From Nocardia pseudobrasiliensis NBRC 108224 (GTDB lineage Bacteria > Actinomycetota > Actinomycetes > Mycobacteriales > Mycobacteriaceae): DNA of 64,000 bases. The notes beneath the pieces are model-generated. The model made no database searches. It was given only the letters and a program-made list of their open reading frames with translations, and had not been told where the DNA came from. Of the stretch, positions 43,269-52,325 are shown piece after piece. A program made the position numbers and the translations under genes. Location: contig NZ_BDBS01000002.1 in the NCBI RefSeq assembly GCF_001613105.1, positions 186,001 to 250,000 of the forward strand, read 5' to 3'. How positions within the stretch are numbered: the stretch's first letter is position 1; the number at the start of each line of letters is the position of its first letter.

Positions 43269-43838
43269 ATGGTTCGAGGACAGCAGCGGGTCGACGTGAT
43301 CCTGGCCGCCACACTGGATCTGGTAGCCGAACGCGGATACCCGGCGTTGACGATGGACGCGGTCGCCGAGCGGGCGGGGGCCAGCAAGGCCACCATCTAC
43401 CGTCGCTGGCGTAACAAGGCGCAGCTGGTGAAGGCCGCGCTGGACGCCTACGACGCCGACCACAATGCCGCGATACCCGAAACCGGAAGTCTGCGTGGCG
43501 ATCTGGTGGCGGTGCTGGAGGCGCTGTGCGCCAAATCCTCGGAGCGCTATCTGTCGATGCTCGGTGGGCTGGTGGCGGCCATGCGCCACGACGAGGAGTT
43601 GGCCGCCGCGCTGCGCGAGCATATCGACAACGAGGAGCTGTCCCCGTTCCACGATGCGCTGCACCGCGCGATCGACCGCGGGGAGTTGTCCGCCGATACC
43701 GATGCCGACCTCATCCACGATGTGGCCGAGGCGATGATCCTGCGGCAACTACAACTCGGCGCGGGCTTCGACGAGCCGTTCATCACCCGACTGGTCGACG
43801 ACATTCTGCTGGCTCTGCTGCACACCGAGAGGGCTTGA
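43269..43838 (+). CDS. TetR-family regulator
   Basis: 189 residues from the ATG at 43269; the upstream in-frame ATG at 43239 lies inside the operator and is rejected. HTH: LTMDAVAERAGASKATIYRRWRNKAQLV, then a TetR_C_33-type domain (FHDALHRAIDRGEL). No ribosome site fits between operator and start, suggesting a leaderless transcript. The monooxygenase ATG lies 2 nt after its stop, so they form an operon. Confidence 0.93.
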   Translation: MVRGQQRVDVILAATLDLVAERGYPALTMDAVAERAGASKATIYRRWRNKAQLVKAALDAYDADHNAAIPETGSLRGDLVAVLEALCAKSSERYLSMLGGLVAAMRHDEELAAALREHIDNEELSPFHDALHRAIDRGELSADTDADLIHDVAEAMILRQLQLGAGFDEPFITRLVDDILLALLHTERA

Positions 43839-43840
43839 TC

Positions 43841-45289
43841 ATGACCGTACTGATCGTCGGCGCCGGGCCGACCGGACTCACCCTGGCCTGTGATCTCGCC
43901 CGTCACGGCGTACCGTGCCGCATCGTCGACCGGGCCGACGGCGTCTTCGTCGGCTCGCGGGCGAAGGGACTGCAACCGCGCGCGCTCGAGGTGTTCCACG
44001 ATCTGGGTGTGCTGGACCGGATTCTCGCCGGGGGTGAGCCGTTTCCGAAATTTCGCCTCTATCAGGGTGATTCACCGGTGTGGGAGCGTACGGTCGAGGA
44101 AATGCTCGGGGTGCCCGAGCCCGCGGTCACCGCGACGGTGCCGTATCCGAAGACCTGGCTGATTCCGCAGTGGCGGACCGAGGAGATTCTGCGCGATCGG
44201 TTTGCCGAACTGGGCGGGCGGGTGGAGTGGAATACCGAAATCATCGGCGTCACACAGGATTCCGACGGCGTGATCGCGCATACTGTCGATGGAGACATTC
44301 GCGCTGAGTATCTGGTCGCCGCCGACGGCGGTCGCAGTACCGTGCGCAAGGCGCTGGGCGTCGGGTTCGTGGGGGAGACCCTCGAGGCCGAACGCACCCT
44401 GATCGGCGATGTGCGCGCGGACGGGCTGGACGGCAGGTACTGCCACATCCTCACGCGCGCGGGCAATGTCGGTGAACGCTTCTCGCTGTGGAATCTGCCC
44501 GACAGTGAGCACTATCAGTTCGTGGCCTCGATGCCCGCCGACGAGGTCGGTGCGCTCGATCTGGAGACGGTGCGTCGGCTGTGCCGGGAACGGTCCGGGC
44601 GTAACGATATTCGGCTGTACGATCTGCGCTGGATCTCGCTGTACCGGGTGAATGTGCGCATGGTCGACCGCTATCGGGTGGGACGGGTGTTCCTGTCCGG
44701 CGATGCGGCCCATGTGCATTCGTCGGCGGGCGGACAGGGACTCAATACCGGCGTGCAGGACGCCTACAACCTGGGGTGGAAGTTGGCGGCGGTGTATTCC
44801 GGAGCCGGGGACGAACTGCTGGATACCTATGCGGCAGAACGGATGCCGGTCGCGGCGAATGTGCTCGGGCTGACGACGCGGATGCATCGACAGGACTTCC
44901 GCGGTGGCGGCGCACCGGCCATCCATCAGCTCGACAACACCTATCGCGGCGGACCGCTGGCGGTCGACGATCGGGCCGAACCCGGAACGCTGCGCGCCGG
45001 GGATCGGGCTCCCGATGGCGTACTGCCTTCCGGAACAAGGCTTTTCGACATATTCAGCGGGCCGCACGCGACCGTACTGGCATTCGGCGCGCCGATCGGG
45101 GATTTCGGCGTCCCGACGATCGCCGTGCCCGAGACCGAGGGTTACGACGTGGCCCCGGGCACCTACGTACTCGTGCGGCCCGACGGTTATATCGGCGCGA
45201 TCACCGCATCGGCCGAGGTCGTGCGCCGGTATCCGGCGATCAGCTCCCGGGAGCCTCGACGAACTCCCGCGTACCGTAGCGAACCGTGA
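43841..45289 (+). CDS. FAD-dependent monooxygenase (PHBH/PheA/TetX-like)
   Basis: 482 residues. GxGxxG is VLIVGAGPTGLTLACDLARHG, the DG motif VAADGGRSTVRKALG, and the GD motif RVFLSGDAAHVHSSAGGQGLN. A C-terminal thioredoxin-like tail (AFGAPIGDFG ... TYVLVRPDGYIGAI) is typical of the phenol hydroxylase branch. It hydroxylates phenolic or polyketide aromatic rings. Operon with the TetR gene, so probably induced by its substrate. The last 50 nt overlap the convergent gene. Confidence 0.9.
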   Translation: MTVLIVGAGPTGLTLACDLARHGVPCRIVDRADGVFVGSRAKGLQPRALEVFHDLGVLDRILAGGEPFPKFRLYQGDSPVWERTVEEMLGVPEPAVTATVPYPKTWLIPQWRTEEILRDRFAELGGRVEWNTEIIGVTQDSDGVIAHTVDGDIRAEYLVAADGGRSTVRKALGVGFVGETLEAERTLIGDVRADGLDGRYCHILTRAGNVGERFSLWNLPDSEHYQFVASMPADEVGALDLETVRRLCRERSGRNDIRLYDLRWISLYRVNVRMVDRYRVGRVFLSGDAAHVHSSAGGQGLNTGVQDAYNLGWKLAAVYSGAGDELLDTYAAERMPVAANVLGLTTRMHRQDFRGGGAPAIHQLDNTYRGGPLAVDDRAEPGTLRAGDRAPDGVLPSGTRLFDIFSGPHATVLAFGAPIGDFGVPTIAVPETEGYDVAPGTYVLVRPDGYIGAITASAEVVRRYPAISSREPRRTPAYRSEP

Positions 45290-45941
45290 CATCGGCCCAG
45301 GACGCGCCGGACGTCTCGACGGTCCGGCGCGCGGTGTCGAGATCGGCGCGCTCGATGATCAGCAGCCCCACGCCCGCCTCGGTCACCGACCCACCCGAAA
45401 GCTCCTCACGCGCAACGGCATCGGAGACCAGCACATCGTGCAACCGTCGCACGTCCAGCCCCCGCGCCTCGACCTGCACGGCATCGGCTCCCGGATCGTC
45501 GGCGGCGAGCGGGCGGAAGGTCAGCACCGACTCCTGCCCGAACCGCCCCCGCACCCGCTGGGCCACGGCCCGCAACTCCGGCGCACTCACACACGCCAAC
45601 CGAAACTCCCGCGACCGCTCATAGGTCACCGCCTGCTGATCTTCGGACCAGAACACCCCGTCGAGCAACTCCGACCCCACCGGCAACGCCAACCCCTCCA
45701 ACACCATGGCATCGACCTGGAATTCGAACGGCTGCAACCGATCCCGCAACCGCGGATCACCTGGATCGGTAATGATCGCGGTCTTGTCGGTCGCGAACAA
45801 CTCCGCCTGCACCCGCAACGGATCCCCCGGCGCACAGCCCCCCGGATCGGCCCCAGCGGTCCCGCCGACCGGCCCACTCACCCCCACCCACACCAACACC
45901 AGAACCCCCAGCACCCCACCCCGAACCGCCCGACCCACCAC
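45240..45941 (-). CDS. exported protein, function unknown
   Basis: 233 residues from the GTG at 45941 (AGGAG site 5 nt upstream; the next GTG is 8 nt away). Signal peptide GRAVRGGVLGVLVLVWVGVS ending near GTAGADP. The mature part has two Cys (GGCAPGD and RLACVSAPE) and no recognised domain; a conserved-looking WADVTVRYGTREFV lies near the end. It overlaps the monooxygenase 3' end by 50 nt. Confidence 0.6.
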   Translation of the reverse strand: MVGRAVRGGVLGVLVLVWVGVSGPVGGTAGADPGGCAPGDPLRVQAELFATDKTAIITDPGDPRLRDRLQPFEFQVDAMVLEGLALPVGSELLDGVFWSEDQQAVTYERSREFRLACVSAPELRAVAQRVRGRFGQESVLTFRPLAADDPGADAVQVEARGLDVRRLHDVLVSDAVAREELSGGSVTEAGVGLLIIERADLDTARRTVETSGASWADVTVRYGTREFVEAPGS

Positions 45942-46020
45942 GACAACTCCTCTCCCTCGGAACCCGGACCGCCGCACCCTATCCACCGGCCCCACCCCCA
46001 CCACCGAAATCGACCCACCC

Positions 46021-47319
46021 CTACCGTCTTCGCCTCCGCCCCTCCTGCACGAAGAACAACAGCAGCGGAAGCAGCAACCCCAACGCGATATCTTTGACCT
46101 CCACCCGGTTCAAGGCGAACAGGACGATGCTCGAGGCGATGCAGATCGCGAGCAGAATGGTTGCCCAGTTGTCCTTCAGCGCGACTCCCACCCAGGTGCC
46201 GCGAACCTTCCATCCCAGGGTTTCCAAGCGCTGGTCGCGCGCTTTTCCTCGGCGCGCCAACACAATATCGTCATGCAACCAATCCAGGCGTTCCTGCCCG
46301 GACAGCGGCGTCAGGGTCCGGGCATCCGAAATCGCCGCCAGGAACGGATAGACATCCCATATCGATCTGGTCGCCGATCCGTCGATATTCGGCCAGTGGC
46401 CATCTGGAAGCTGTTCTGCCACTATCGTCGTGAGCGCGGCGAATGCGACAGGGGGTGCGCCCCTGGGATGTCGCATCAGGGCGGAAAAGGCATACGGCAG
46501 TCCGTGATGCCAGATCTGGCCGTGCCACGTGACGGGCCGGTGGTCCACCGTTCCGGTAATGTTGTAGCTCTCCACGCGCGAAGCGTCGTCGAAAATGGTG
46601 TTCGGGTCGAGATATTCGGTGAGCCATTCGTATCCATCGGCAATCGCTTCGCCGTATCGCGAATCAGTCCGCAGACCGGTCAACTGACGCAATATGAGAA
46701 GACAGAAGGCGGTGTGCACCACGGTCGGTTCCGATGTTTGGGTTTCGCCCCACGCGACCGGCTCGTTGCGGGATCGCTGACGCAATAGCCAGTCCGCGGC
46801 TCGTTCGATGGCGGGCTCGTACGGACTTGTGGCGCTCAGCGCCTGCAGAGCGAGGCCGGTGAGCCAGGTGCGGGGTGGTTGGCCGTGGAAGGAACCCCAT
46901 CCGCCACTCGAATCCTGGTTGGCGACAATCCAGGCGACCGCGCGCCGGATATCGGGACTGGCGGGCAGGAACTCCACCTTCGCGGTGCCGAGGAATCGGG
47001 TCACCACGGAGGTGGCCTCGAGGACCGGATGTCCGAAACTCGTATTGACGGCCCAGCCGCCATCCGTGCGATCGTCGGCGTCGGACACCTGCCTGCCTTG
47101 CAAGAATCTCAGGCCGTCGTGCAGGAAGGGGGAGGGAACCGCGCATCGATGGAAAAGTTCCAGTGCGACCGCGGTGGCCGACGGCCCCGGATTCGGGTCG
47201 TCGAGTCGGTGGTACCAGCCGCTTCCGCGCGATGTCGTCCGGGAATGTGTCGTGCGCAGTAGTTCGAATGTCCTTTCGGCGGCACGGTCGAGGGAGTCCA
47301 GGTCGAATCTGATGGTCAC
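46021..47319 (-). CDS. prenyltransferase/squalene-oxidase-repeat (alpha/alpha toroid) protein with C-terminal membrane tail
   Basis: 432 residues. Repeats with QW-like turns (GGWAVNTSFGHPVLEATSVV, DSSGGWGSFHGQPPRTWLTG, PDGHWPNIDGSATRSIWDV) indicate an alpha/alpha toroid over roughly residues 30-340. No DxDD or prenyl-diphosphate Asp-rich motif is seen, so terpene cyclisation is unlikely. Two hydrophobic helices (WATILLAICIASSIVLFAL and IALGLLLPLLLFFV) precede a terminal RRRRR, so the toroid faces the cytosol if the positive-inside rule holds. The GTG start overlaps the methyltransferase stop (GTGA). Last gene of the four-gene operon. Confidence 0.75.
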   Translation of the reverse strand: MTIRFDLDSLDRAAERTFELLRTTHSRTTSRGSGWYHRLDDPNPGPSATAVALELFHRCAVPSPFLHDGLRFLQGRQVSDADDRTDGGWAVNTSFGHPVLEATSVVTRFLGTAKVEFLPASPDIRRAVAWIVANQDSSGGWGSFHGQPPRTWLTGLALQALSATSPYEPAIERAADWLLRQRSRNEPVAWGETQTSEPTVVHTAFCLLILRQLTGLRTDSRYGEAIADGYEWLTEYLDPNTIFDDASRVESYNITGTVDHRPVTWHGQIWHHGLPYAFSALMRHPRGAPPVAFAALTTIVAEQLPDGHWPNIDGSATRSIWDVYPFLAAISDARTLTPLSGQERLDWLHDDIVLARRGKARDQRLETLGWKVRGTWVGVALKDNWATILLAICIASSIVLFALNRVEVKDIALGLLLPLLLFFVQEGRRRRR

Positions 47320-47996
47320 AGGATCTTTTTCCGAGCTCGTTTCACGGCGACGGCGCTGATAATCGCGCTCGGTGCGTCGCTCTGGTAGGTGTCGATAGTC
47401 TCGTCTATGCCGAGAATGCTCCAGTCACGGAGCAATTCGTATGCGTAGTCGACCGTGAAGAAATGCCGGATATGCCCTTTCCGCTCGTACATCCGATCCG
47501 CGACCTTGTCGCCGAGTCCGAAGTAGGGATCCTTGTCCGACTTCACTGTGAATGCGAAGGCGCCGCCGGGTTTCGTGGCCAAATATATCTCCGAAAACAA
47601 TATCCTGGTGATTTGATCGGTGAAGTAGTGGAGTGAGAGATTGCAAAATATTCCGTCGAATCCATTTGTTTCGAACGTCGGCAGTTTTCCATTTCGGATG
47701 TCGAAGTGTGAGAATTTCACCTGAGTGCCCGCGGCGGCAGCATTTCTTTTTGCCTTGTCTATCGCCACCGTGGAGAGATCGAACGCGCATACATTCGCGC
47801 CCATGTTGGCAAACCAGATGGAGTCGATCCCCTGGCCGCAGCCCACGTCCAGGATGGCCTTTCCATCGAACGATCCGATCGATCGTGACAGCCTACTCGC
47901 CAGTTCCGCCTGCGTCCTGGTTCGATCGCGGATATCTCGTTCGCTGTGCCATTCGTCCCAGATTTCGACTTGCGACACACCGATGTGCGCGGTCAT
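47316..47996 (-). CDS. class I SAM-dependent methyltransferase
   Basis: 226 residues. ILDVGCGQGIDSIWFANMGANVCAFDLS is motif I with the acidic loop; GIFCNLSLHYFTD is motif II. It resembles the TehB/thiopurine group of small-molecule methyltransferases. Its base composition is visibly A/T-richer than the flanking genes. The ATG at 47996 has AAGGAG 9 nt upstream and lies 31 nt after the HIT gene. The toroid gene starts inside its stop codon. Confidence 0.85.
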   Translation of the reverse strand: MTAHIGVSQVEIWDEWHSERDIRDRTRTQAELASRLSRSIGSFDGKAILDVGCGQGIDSIWFANMGANVCAFDLSTVAIDKAKRNAAAAGTQVKFSHFDIRNGKLPTFETNGFDGIFCNLSLHYFTDQITRILFSEIYLATKPGGAFAFTVKSDKDPYFGLGDKVADRMYERKGHIRHFFTVDYAYELLRDWSILGIDETIDTYQSDAPSAIISAVAVKRARKKIL

Positions 47997-48027
47997 ATTT
48001 TGAATTCTCCTTTCTGCTCGTATGCGT

Positions 48028-48645
48028 TCATGTTCCGGCGGGCAGGAATGCGTCGATGGTCTGGCTTATGAACCTGTCGTTCGGAAAGGTGAGGTAATCC
48101 CATTCGAACGGGTGACCGAGTTTCGCGGCAATGTGGCGGCGAACGATCTGCGATATCTGTGGATCGGCCATGAAATGTACGGCACTCCCGGGCTCCTGAT
48201 ACATGACGTATCCACTCGGTTCGCGACCCGAACCGATGAAATCCGTGAGGGATGGCAGGCTGCGGCGGGGACGTTCGTGCGCGAGGGTAGCCAGTGAAAA
48301 GATGCCGGGGATCAGCTGGAGGTGCGCGTGGGTGACGCAGGCCGAACGACGGACGTCACCTGGGCAGGTCCCATGTTCGAATACCGTGGTCGGACCGAAT
48401 ATGGCCTCGACTCTGCCGAGTACCTGCATCGCGAATACCGAAAAGGCGCAAGCTCCCTCGAAGATCGTGCTCGTGGAGGTCCAGTGCTCTTCGGGTACGA
48501 CCAGAACATGCCCGGGCGCGAGCGCTCCGAGCGCGCAGACGGCGTATCCGACGCCCTCCAGGGACATCAGGATGCGGTCGTGCCAGGGCAGGGCCGTGCT
48601 CGCCCCCAGCAGGATGCCGCACAGGAAGCAATCGGTCGTAGTCAT
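48028..48645 (-). CDS. HIT/GalT-superfamily nucleotide-binding protein with HxHxQ motif
   Basis: 205 residues from the ATG at 48645 (ATGA overlap with the preceding stop). CFLCGILLG at the N-terminus resembles the Cys pair of zinc-binding HIT and AP4A-phosphorylase relatives; YAVCALGALAPGHVLVVPEEHW matches the HIT core; the active site reads THAHLQLIPG, so the third His of hydrolases is Gln, as in GalT-type nucleotidyltransferases and AP4A phosphorylases. It would thus move NMP groups rather than hydrolyse them. Central part of the unrecognised operon. Confidence 0.8.
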   Translation of the reverse strand: MTTTDCFLCGILLGASTALPWHDRILMSLEGVGYAVCALGALAPGHVLVVPEEHWTSTSTIFEGACAFSVFAMQVLGRVEAIFGPTTVFEHGTCPGDVRRSACVTHAHLQLIPGIFSLATLAHERPRRSLPSLTDFIGSGREPSGYVMYQEPGSAVHFMADPQISQIVRRHIAAKLGHPFEWDYLTFPNDRFISQTIDAFLPAGT

Positions 48646-49142
48646 ATTCGGTGAGCCCGTCTGATCCATGCAACCATCGCCTCGATGCACTCGCTCCGAG
48701 TTTTCGTAATCGATGTGGCGTGATATCTGAGCCAGTATCGGTCCCCGTAGCCCGTTGCGCCGACGTACACGAAGATGGGGAGTTCGAGCAGGTGGGCATA
48801 GACGAGCTCGCACGAACACCCGATGTAATTTCTCCCGGGGATGGTCATGTCCATCAGGACGGCATCGGATTGCTCGAGTAATGCGAGGTCGCGTGATACG
48901 ACACGTGCAGCGATCCGGTCCAACCCGGCGGAATGTGCCGCCCGGATCGGTAGTGGCACTTCGGTGAAGGTATCCACGATATCCATGCCGACCAGTTCGA
49001 GCTCGCCTCGCACAATGTCCGCGAGATTTTCGACATCGTGCTCGGCCTCGCCTTCCATTGCCCGTGCGAAGTAGACCCGGAATGGTCGGTTTGCGACTTC
49101 GGGGTCTGTTGTGGCATGCCTGAAGGGCGCCGATGTCGGCAT
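48642..49142 (-). CDS. nucleoside 2-deoxyribosyltransferase-fold (DRHyd/NDT-like) protein
   Basis: 166 residues. RVYFARAMEGEAEHDVENLADIV carries the substrate loop (normally GxF/ARAMxG). LLEQSDAVLMDMTIPGRNYIGC followed by SCELVYAHLLELPIFVYVG is the NDT core with Asp and the catalytic Glu (CELVYA). Such proteins cleave or exchange the N-glycosidic bond of nucleosides or nucleotides. It is the first gene of the operon, starting at the ATG at 49142, 119 bp from the divergent SARP gene. Arg/His-rich C-terminal end. Confidence 0.8.
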   Translation of the reverse strand: MPTSAPFRHATTDPEVANRPFRVYFARAMEGEAEHDVENLADIVRGELELVGMDIVDTFTEVPLPIRAAHSAGLDRIAARVVSRDLALLEQSDAVLMDMTIPGRNYIGCSCELVYAHLLELPIFVYVGATGYGDRYWLRYHATSITKTRSECIEAMVAWIRRAHRI

Positions 49143-49261
49143 GGGTATATCTTCCGTTGTTCGTCACCGTCGCCTATGTGAATCGGCAATATTCACCGTC
49201 ACCCTGGCCTGTCTCACCCCCGGCGTGAGCCTCGGTTTGCGCCCTGGCCATACTTGCGACC

Positions 49262-52200
49262 GTGCAGTTCGGAATTCTCGGTCCGGTCGCGGTCCATCGG
49301 GCGGATGGGAGTCCGGTTGCGGTGGGTGGGCCTCGGGTGCGGGCGTTGTTGGCGTTGCTTTTGCTCGAGGCGGGGCGGGTGGTCGGGCGGGAGCGGCTGA
49401 TTGATGGGTTGTATGGGGAGGAGCCGCCGGGGGATGCGGGGCATGCGTTGCAGTCGCAGGTTTCGCGGTTGCGGCAAGCGTTGCGGGGGGAGGGGGTCGA
49501 GGTCGAATCGTCCGCGGCGGGGTACCGGCTCGTCGTGGATGCGGGGGCGGTCGATGCGCATCGGTTCGAGCGGATGGTGGGGGAGGGTCGGGAGGGGTTG
49601 CGGCGCAAGGATTTCGCCGCCGTTGTGGCGTTGATCGATGCCGCGCTGCAATTGTGGCGGGGGTCGGCGCTGGCCGATGTGCTGGACGTTCCCTTCGCGG
49701 CCGCGCCCGCGGCTCGGTTGGGTGAGCAGCGTTGCGCCGCCATCGAGGATCGGGCCGAGGCCGCGCTCGCGCTGGGGGAGCATCAGGCGGTGGTGGCGGC
49801 GCTGTCGGAATTGGTGGCCGCGCATCCACTGCGGGAGCGGGCCCGGGCGCTGCTCATGCGCGGGCTGTACGCCGCGGGGCGGCAGGCCGCGGCGCTGGAG
49901 TTGTTCGAGGACGGGCGGCGGCTGTTGGCCGAGGAGCTCGGCGCGGATCCGTCACCGGAGCTGTTCGAGGCGCATCAGTCGATTCTGCGGGCCCGCAGTA
50001 CGGCCGCGCCCGCCTCGACCCGACTGCCCGCGCAGCTCACCAGCTTCGTGGGCCGCGAGGACGAACTCGCCCGGCTGTTGCCGCTGCTCGCGGGGACGCG
50101 CCTGGTCACGGTCCTCGGTCCGGGCGGGACGGGGAAGACCAGGTTCGCGCTGGAAGCGGGCCAGCGCCTGCGCGGTGAGGTGGCATTCGTCGATCTGGCG
50201 CCACTGGGCGCGCAGGGGCGGGTGGTGCGGGCGATCGCCGACGCGCTCGGTGGCCGCGACATCGCCACGGATACGGCGAGTGCGGATCCCGAAGCCCGCG
50301 TACTGGCCATCCTTGCCGAACGGCCGATGCTGATCATTCTCGACAACTGCGAACACGTGATCGACGACGCCGCCGCGGTGACCCACCGCCTGCTGCGGGC
50401 CTGTCCGGCGCTGCGTGTGCTGGCCACCAGCCGAGAAGCGTTGCGCATCACCGGTGAAACCGTCTTCCCGCTGGGGCAATTGGCCATCGCGGAGCCCGAC
50501 GCGCCCCCGGCCGCTCAGCTGTCGGCCCCGGCCGTGCGCCTGTTCGCCGACCGCGCCGCCGCGGCCCGCCCCGGATTCGCCCTCGACGCCGGGACCATCG
50601 GCACGGTCCGGCGAATCTGCGCGCGCCTGGACGGTCTGCCGCTGGCCGTGGAATTGGCCGCCGCCCGGCTGCGGTCACTGGGCCTGGACGAGATCGACGC
50701 GCGTCTCGACGATCGCTTCCGCCTACTGGGCCGCGGCGAGCGCACCGCCGAACCGCGCCACCGCACGCTGCGCGCGGTCGTCGAATGGAGCTGGGACCTG
50801 CTCGATCCGGCGGAACGCTTACTGGCCCAACGCTTCACGGTCTTCAGCGGCGGCGCGACCCCGGCCGCGGTGGCGCGGGTGTGCGAGATGGACGAGGCCG
50901 ACGAACTGCTCGCATCGCTGGTCGAGAAGTCTCTGGTGGAGTCGGCGGACGGACGCTGTCGCATGCTGGAGACGATCCGCGAATTCGCGCTGACGCGGTC
51001 GATCGAGGCGGGTGAATACGACCGATTGCGCCACGCCCACGCCCGGTATTTCACCGAACTGGCCGAACGCGCGGACACCCACCTGCGCGGCGGCGACCAA
51101 TTGGACTGGCTCGCTCGGCTCGACGCCGAACGCGCGAATCTGCAAGCGGCCCTGCACTGGTCGGCCGAGGCCGCCCCGGAGCTCGCGCTGCGCCTGACGG
51201 CGGCCTCGGCCTGGTACTGGTGGCTCACCGGGCGCACCGGTGTCGCCGCGGCGGTGGTGGAAAGGCTGCTGCCGCTGGTGGATCCGGCCCGATCACCCGA
51301 GGAGTTCGCGCTGTGCGTCGCCGTCGCCACCCGCACCGGCACGCTCGCGGACTCCGAAATCGACCGCGCGACACAGGCTCTCGCCGCACTCGATCGCCCA
51401 CTGCTCCGACCGCACGCGGTATTCCTGCTCGCCATGGCGGGCGGCTTCCTCGACAGCGATCCCCGATTCGACCGAACCCCCTGGTCTCGGGCCTTCCACC
51501 GCCTCGGCCTCGGCCTGCGCCTGCTCCTGTCCGGCGACCCGCTCGCCGCGGAACCCGAATTCCGCGCCGCAGCAACAGATTTCCGCGGCACCGGCGACCG
51601 CTGGGCCACCGCCGCCACCCTCGACAAACTGGCCGCCATCGCCACAATCCGAGGTCGGCACCGCATCGCCCTCGCCCATATGGACGAGGCCATCGCCCTG
51701 GCCGCCGAACTCGGCACCGTCGACGACACCGCCGATCTGCTCAATCGCCGCGGCGATATCCTCACCCGCGCGGGCGATCTGCCCGAGGCGCGCGCGAGCT
51801 ACGAACGCGCGGCCGAACTGGCCCGCGTCGTCGGGGCCGTGGACCTGCGGGCCAATGCCCTGCGCGGGCTGGGGGATCTGGCCCGGGTCGAAGGGGATCC
51901 GGCGCGGGCCCGGGAGCTGTACGACCAGGCCCTGTCCCGATGCCCGGACGGGACGGTCGGCGCGGCGGAGGCCCGGGCTCGTGCCCTCATCGGGCTGGGC
52001 TGGATCGCTCGGTCCGAACAGGATGCGGCCCAAGCGTTCTCGCTGCACAGGCGAGCCTTCGACGTCGCCTGGACGGTCGGACACCGCCCGATCGCGGCCG
52101 CGGCGGTGGTGGGAATGTCCGCGACCCGCACCGATCCCGAGCACGCGGCGCTGCTGCTCGGCATGGCGGAGGGTCTGTCCGGTCTGCGCGACGACGGCGA

Positions 52201-52324
52201 CCCCGATGTCGCGCGGATCAGCGCCGAATGCGAGGCGGCCCTGGGCTCCGAACGCTTCGGCATCGCCCGCCGCCGAGGTCTCGAAATCCCCGCCGACCGG
52301 GCGTCCGACCTGCTCGGTGAGTGA
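49262..52324 (+). CDS. SARP-type (AfsR-like) transcriptional activator with NB-ARC and TPR regions
   Basis: 1020 residues. N-terminal winged-helix (RVRALLALLLLEAGRVVGRERLIDGLYGEEPP, residues about 1-90), BTAD (about 95-245), NB-ARC ATPase with Walker A GPGGTGKTR at about 286 and LIILDNCEH at about 357, then ATP-linked TPR repeats to the end. No C-terminal LuxR HTH. SARP proteins activate antibiotic and other secondary-metabolite genes by binding heptameric direct repeats. Three GGTGAGC heptamers at 52326-52354 follow the gene directly, so it may control the monooxygenase at 52376. Start GTG at 49262. Confidence 0.95.
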   Translation: MQFGILGPVAVHRADGSPVAVGGPRVRALLALLLLEAGRVVGRERLIDGLYGEEPPGDAGHALQSQVSRLRQALRGEGVEVESSAAGYRLVVDAGAVDAHRFERMVGEGREGLRRKDFAAVVALIDAALQLWRGSALADVLDVPFAAAPAARLGEQRCAAIEDRAEAALALGEHQAVVAALSELVAAHPLRERARALLMRGLYAAGRQAAALELFEDGRRLLAEELGADPSPELFEAHQSILRARSTAAPASTRLPAQLTSFVGREDELARLLPLLAGTRLVTVLGPGGTGKTRFALEAGQRLRGEVAFVDLAPLGAQGRVVRAIADALGGRDIATDTASADPEARVLAILAERPMLIILDNCEHVIDDAAAVTHRLLRACPALRVLATSREALRITGETVFPLGQLAIAEPDAPPAAQLSAPAVRLFADRAAAARPGFALDAGTIGTVRRICARLDGLPLAVELAAARLRSLGLDEIDARLDDRFRLLGRGERTAEPRHRTLRAVVEWSWDLLDPAERLLAQRFTVFSGGATPAAVARVCEMDEADELLASLVEKSLVESADGRCRMLETIREFALTRSIEAGEYDRLRHAHARYFTELAERADTHLRGGDQLDWLARLDAERANLQAALHWSAEAAPELALRLTAASAWYWWLTGRTGVAAAVVERLLPLVDPARSPEEFALCVAVATRTGTLADSEIDRATQALAALDRPLLRPHAVFLLAMAGGFLDSDPRFDRTPWSRAFHRLGLGLRLLLSGDPLAAEPEFRAAATDFRGTGDRWATAATLDKLAAIATIRGRHRIALAHMDEAIALAAELGTVDDTADLLNRRGDILTRAGDLPEARASYERAAELARVVGAVDLRANALRGLGDLARVEGDPARARELYDQALSRCPDGTVGAAEARARALIGLGWIARSEQDAAQAFSLHRRAFDVAWTVGHRPIAAAAVVGMSATRTDPEHAALLLGMAEGLSGLRDDGDPDVARISAECEAALGSERFGIARRRGLEIPADRASDLLGE

Positions 52325-52325
52325 C

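Noticed and set aside
41455..43314. 619-codon minus-strand frame
   Set aside because: Antisense to poxB; no ribosome site or recognised motif.
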